6,763 nucleotides of DNA from positions 1-6,763 of the forward strand of contig PAJD01000023.1 of the NCBI GenBank assembly GCA_002705605.1. Reading direction: 5' to 3'. The position numbers and the translations under genes were made by a program. The notes beneath the pieces were generated by a model that ran no database searches, was not told the DNA's origin, and was given only the letters and a program-made list of their open reading frames with translations. Source of the DNA: Fidelibacterota bacterium (lineage in GTDB: Bacteria; Fidelibacterota; Marinisomatia; SCGC-AAA003-L08; D37C17). Of the stretch, positions 5,462 to 6,763 are shown one piece after another. Position 1 is the stretch's first letter. Each line of letters opens with the position of its first letter.

Positions 5462-5490
5462 TTAAATAATAAAAAAAAATATTATTTTAA
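5462..5490 (-). terminator. AT-only inverted repeat and T-run after pyrC, weak terminator candidate
   Basis: On the minus strand AAATAAT (5487-5481) and ATTATTT (5470-5464) form a 7-bp A/T-only inverted repeat, with an A plus nine Ts as the loop (5480-5471). The repeat begins within the pyrC stop codon. It has no G:C pairs, and the T-run is in the loop rather than after the stem, so it does not fit a classical terminator. It may only reflect base composition. Read-through from pyrC into rplM is therefore possible. Confidence 0.2.
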
Positions 5491-6763
5491 TCTAAATGAT
5501 TTGAAATAAATCCTTTGTTAATTGTATACTCAATTTTACCAGTAAGCTTTTTACCTAAAAATGGAGTGTTTTTTGATTTAGACTGAATATGTTTTTCAGA
5601 AAAAATCCAATTTTTCTTTAAATCAATAATATTAATTTCAGGTTCAGATTCTTCTTTAATAGGATTTGGTTTTATACCAATAATTTTACTAGGATTAAAT
5701 GAAAATAAATCTATAATGGAATTGTATGACATACTTTCTTTTAATAAGGTTGAACAAACAATAGAAAATGCAGTTTCAAAACCTATCATACCACACGCTG
5801 CATTACATATATCTTTTTCTTTATCCTCAATTGCATGAGGAGCATGATCAGTTGCAATACAATCTATCAATCCAGATTTTACTGCATTTAATAAAATCCT
5901 TTGATCTTCTTTAGACCTAATGGGAGGAGCAACTTTAGAGTTTGTATTATAGTCCAATAAAACTTCGTCATTTAAACAAAGATGATGAGGAGTAATTTCA
6001 CAAGTTATATCAACACCTTTTTCTTTAAACAACTTTACAACTTCTATCGAATTTGCTGTTGATATATGCGGAACATGAATTTTACCTGAAACATATTCAG
6101 CAATAGATAAATCACGGAAAACCATTGTTGATTCCGATATATATGGATTCCCAGGCAAACCTAATTTCAATGAGCTTTTTCCTTCATTCATTATTCCTTC
6201 ATTAACCAAGAAACTATCTTCAGCATGATTAATAACAGGAATATTAAATAACTTAGAATATTCAAGAGCCATTCTTAAAATCTGAGAATTTTTAACAGGG
6301 ATACCATCATCCGATATAGCAACAGCACCTGCATTTACCATTTCTCCAATTTCAGACATTTCCTTGCCATCTTGATTCTTAGTAATTGACCCAATTGGAT
6401 AAACATGTATAGGTAATTCTTCTGATTTTTTATTTATAAAATCAACTAATTCAGGAGAATCTATTACAGGGCTTGTATTTGGCATACAACAAACTCTTGT
6501 AAAGCCTCCATAAAAAGCTGACCGAGACCCTGATTTTAAATTTTCTTTATATTCATAACCCGGTTCTCTAAAATGTGCATGTAAATCTATAAAACCATTA
6601 GTGACTATCTTATTTGAAGCATCAATTATTGTATAATTAGAATTAGACTTTATTTTTTTACTAATTTCAATTATCTTATTATTCTTAATAAGAATATCTG
6701 CTGTTTTATTTAATTTTATAAATGGATCATAAATTTTTCCATTTTTTATTAATATAAAACCTT
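5487..6763 (-). CDS. pyrC: Dihydroorotase, class I; extreme 5' end beyond the right edge
   Basis: PyrC catalyses reversible cyclisation of N-carbamoyl-aspartate to dihydroorotate in de novo pyrimidine synthesis, using a TIM-barrel amidohydrolase fold with zinc. The frame is open to the window edge. 424 residues are visible, beginning GFILIKNGKIYDP, so probably only a codon or two is missing. Using visible numbering, the metal and catalytic set is complete: HAH (61-63) in DLHAHFREPG, SDDG (150-153) with the bridging Asp typical of class I, His179 in NHAED, His232 in VPHIST, and Asp305 in ATDHAPH. MPNTSP (93-98) and GMIGFETAF are further class marks. These intact residues argue against an inactive PyrC homologue. 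An ATG at 6485 lies inside the gene (MPNTSP) and is not the start. The rplM promoter follows, 31 nt past the stop. Confidence 0.97.
   Translation of the reverse strand, partial: GFILIKNGKIYDPFIKLNKTADILIKNNKIIEISKKIKSNSNYTIIDASNKIVTNGFIDLHAHFREPGYEYKENLKSGSRSAFYGGFTRVCCMPNTSPVIDSPELVDFINKKSEELPIHVYPIGSITKNQDGKEMSEIGEMVNAGAVAISDDGIPVKNSQILRMALEYSKLFNIPVINHAEDSFLVNEGIMNEGKSSLKLGLPGNPYISESTMVFRDLSIAEYVSGKIHVPHISTANSIEVVKLFKEKGVDITCEITPHHLCLNDEVLLDYNTNSKVAPPIRSKEDQRILLNAVKSGLIDCIATDHAPHAIEDKEKDICNAACGMIGFETAFSIVCSTLLKESMSYNSIIDLFSFNPSKIIGIKPNPIKEESEPEINIIDLKKNWIFSEKHIQSKSKNTPFLGKKLTGKIEYTINKGFISNHLD

Noticed and set aside
6483..6485. ATG 6485 as the pyrC start
   Set aside because: It encodes the Met of the internal MPNTSP motif; the frame continues upstream with conserved dihydroorotase sequence including HAH.

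Overview
The window is an AT-rich bacterial chromosome segment (roughly 30% G+C by eye) packed with housekeeping genes. There are no mobile elements, CRISPR arrays or phage genes, and no gene-free stretch longer than about 95 bases. Nearly everything is on the minus strand, so it reads from the right end to the left. In transcription order: pyrC (dihydroorotase, running off the right edge), a well-formed promoter, rplM (L13), rpsI (S9), rpsB (S2), tsf (EF-Ts), pyrH (UMP kinase) and frr (ribosome recycling factor). A single plus-strand gene for a small TerB-like protein follows, converging on frr. Then come der (double GTPase for 50S assembly) and the first 47 nt of an initiator tRNA-fMet at the left edge.

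Lineage (inference): joining rplM-rpsI directly to rpsB-tsf-pyrH-frr, a short EF-Ts of 199 residues, and an S2 sequence resembling Bacteroidetes/Chlorobi S2 all point to the Fibrobacteres-Chlorobi-Bacteroidetes (FCB) superphylum. The low G+C, tight packing and clear Shine-Dalgarno sites (unlike most Bacteroidetes) make a marine Marinimicrobia/SAR406-like bacterium my best guess. That is not proven, and a low-GC alphaproteobacterium is less likely given the EF-Ts length. Every stop codon seen is TAA or TAG (nine of nine). Full-length proteins with TGG tryptophan codons fit the standard bacterial code.

Functionally, most of the window supports translation: two large-operon ribosomal protein pairs, elongation (EF-Ts), recycling (RRF), 50S maturation (Der) and initiation (tRNA-fMet). 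Pyrimidine synthesis flanks it (PyrC) and is embedded in it (PyrH). Two gene starts need care. rpsI and rpsB both appear to start at TTG behind good Shine-Dalgarno sites, and the rpsB reading frame extends misleadingly upstream into rpsI. pyrC is nearly complete: its frame continues past an internal ATG to the window edge.

I found no convincing novel system. The most interesting non-coding signals are a 10-bp perfect inverted repeat whose arms lie inside the converging 3' ends of frr and the TerB-like gene (a probable terminator), a GC-rich discriminator in the putative tRNA-fMet promoter, and a possible weak attenuator between tsf and pyrH.
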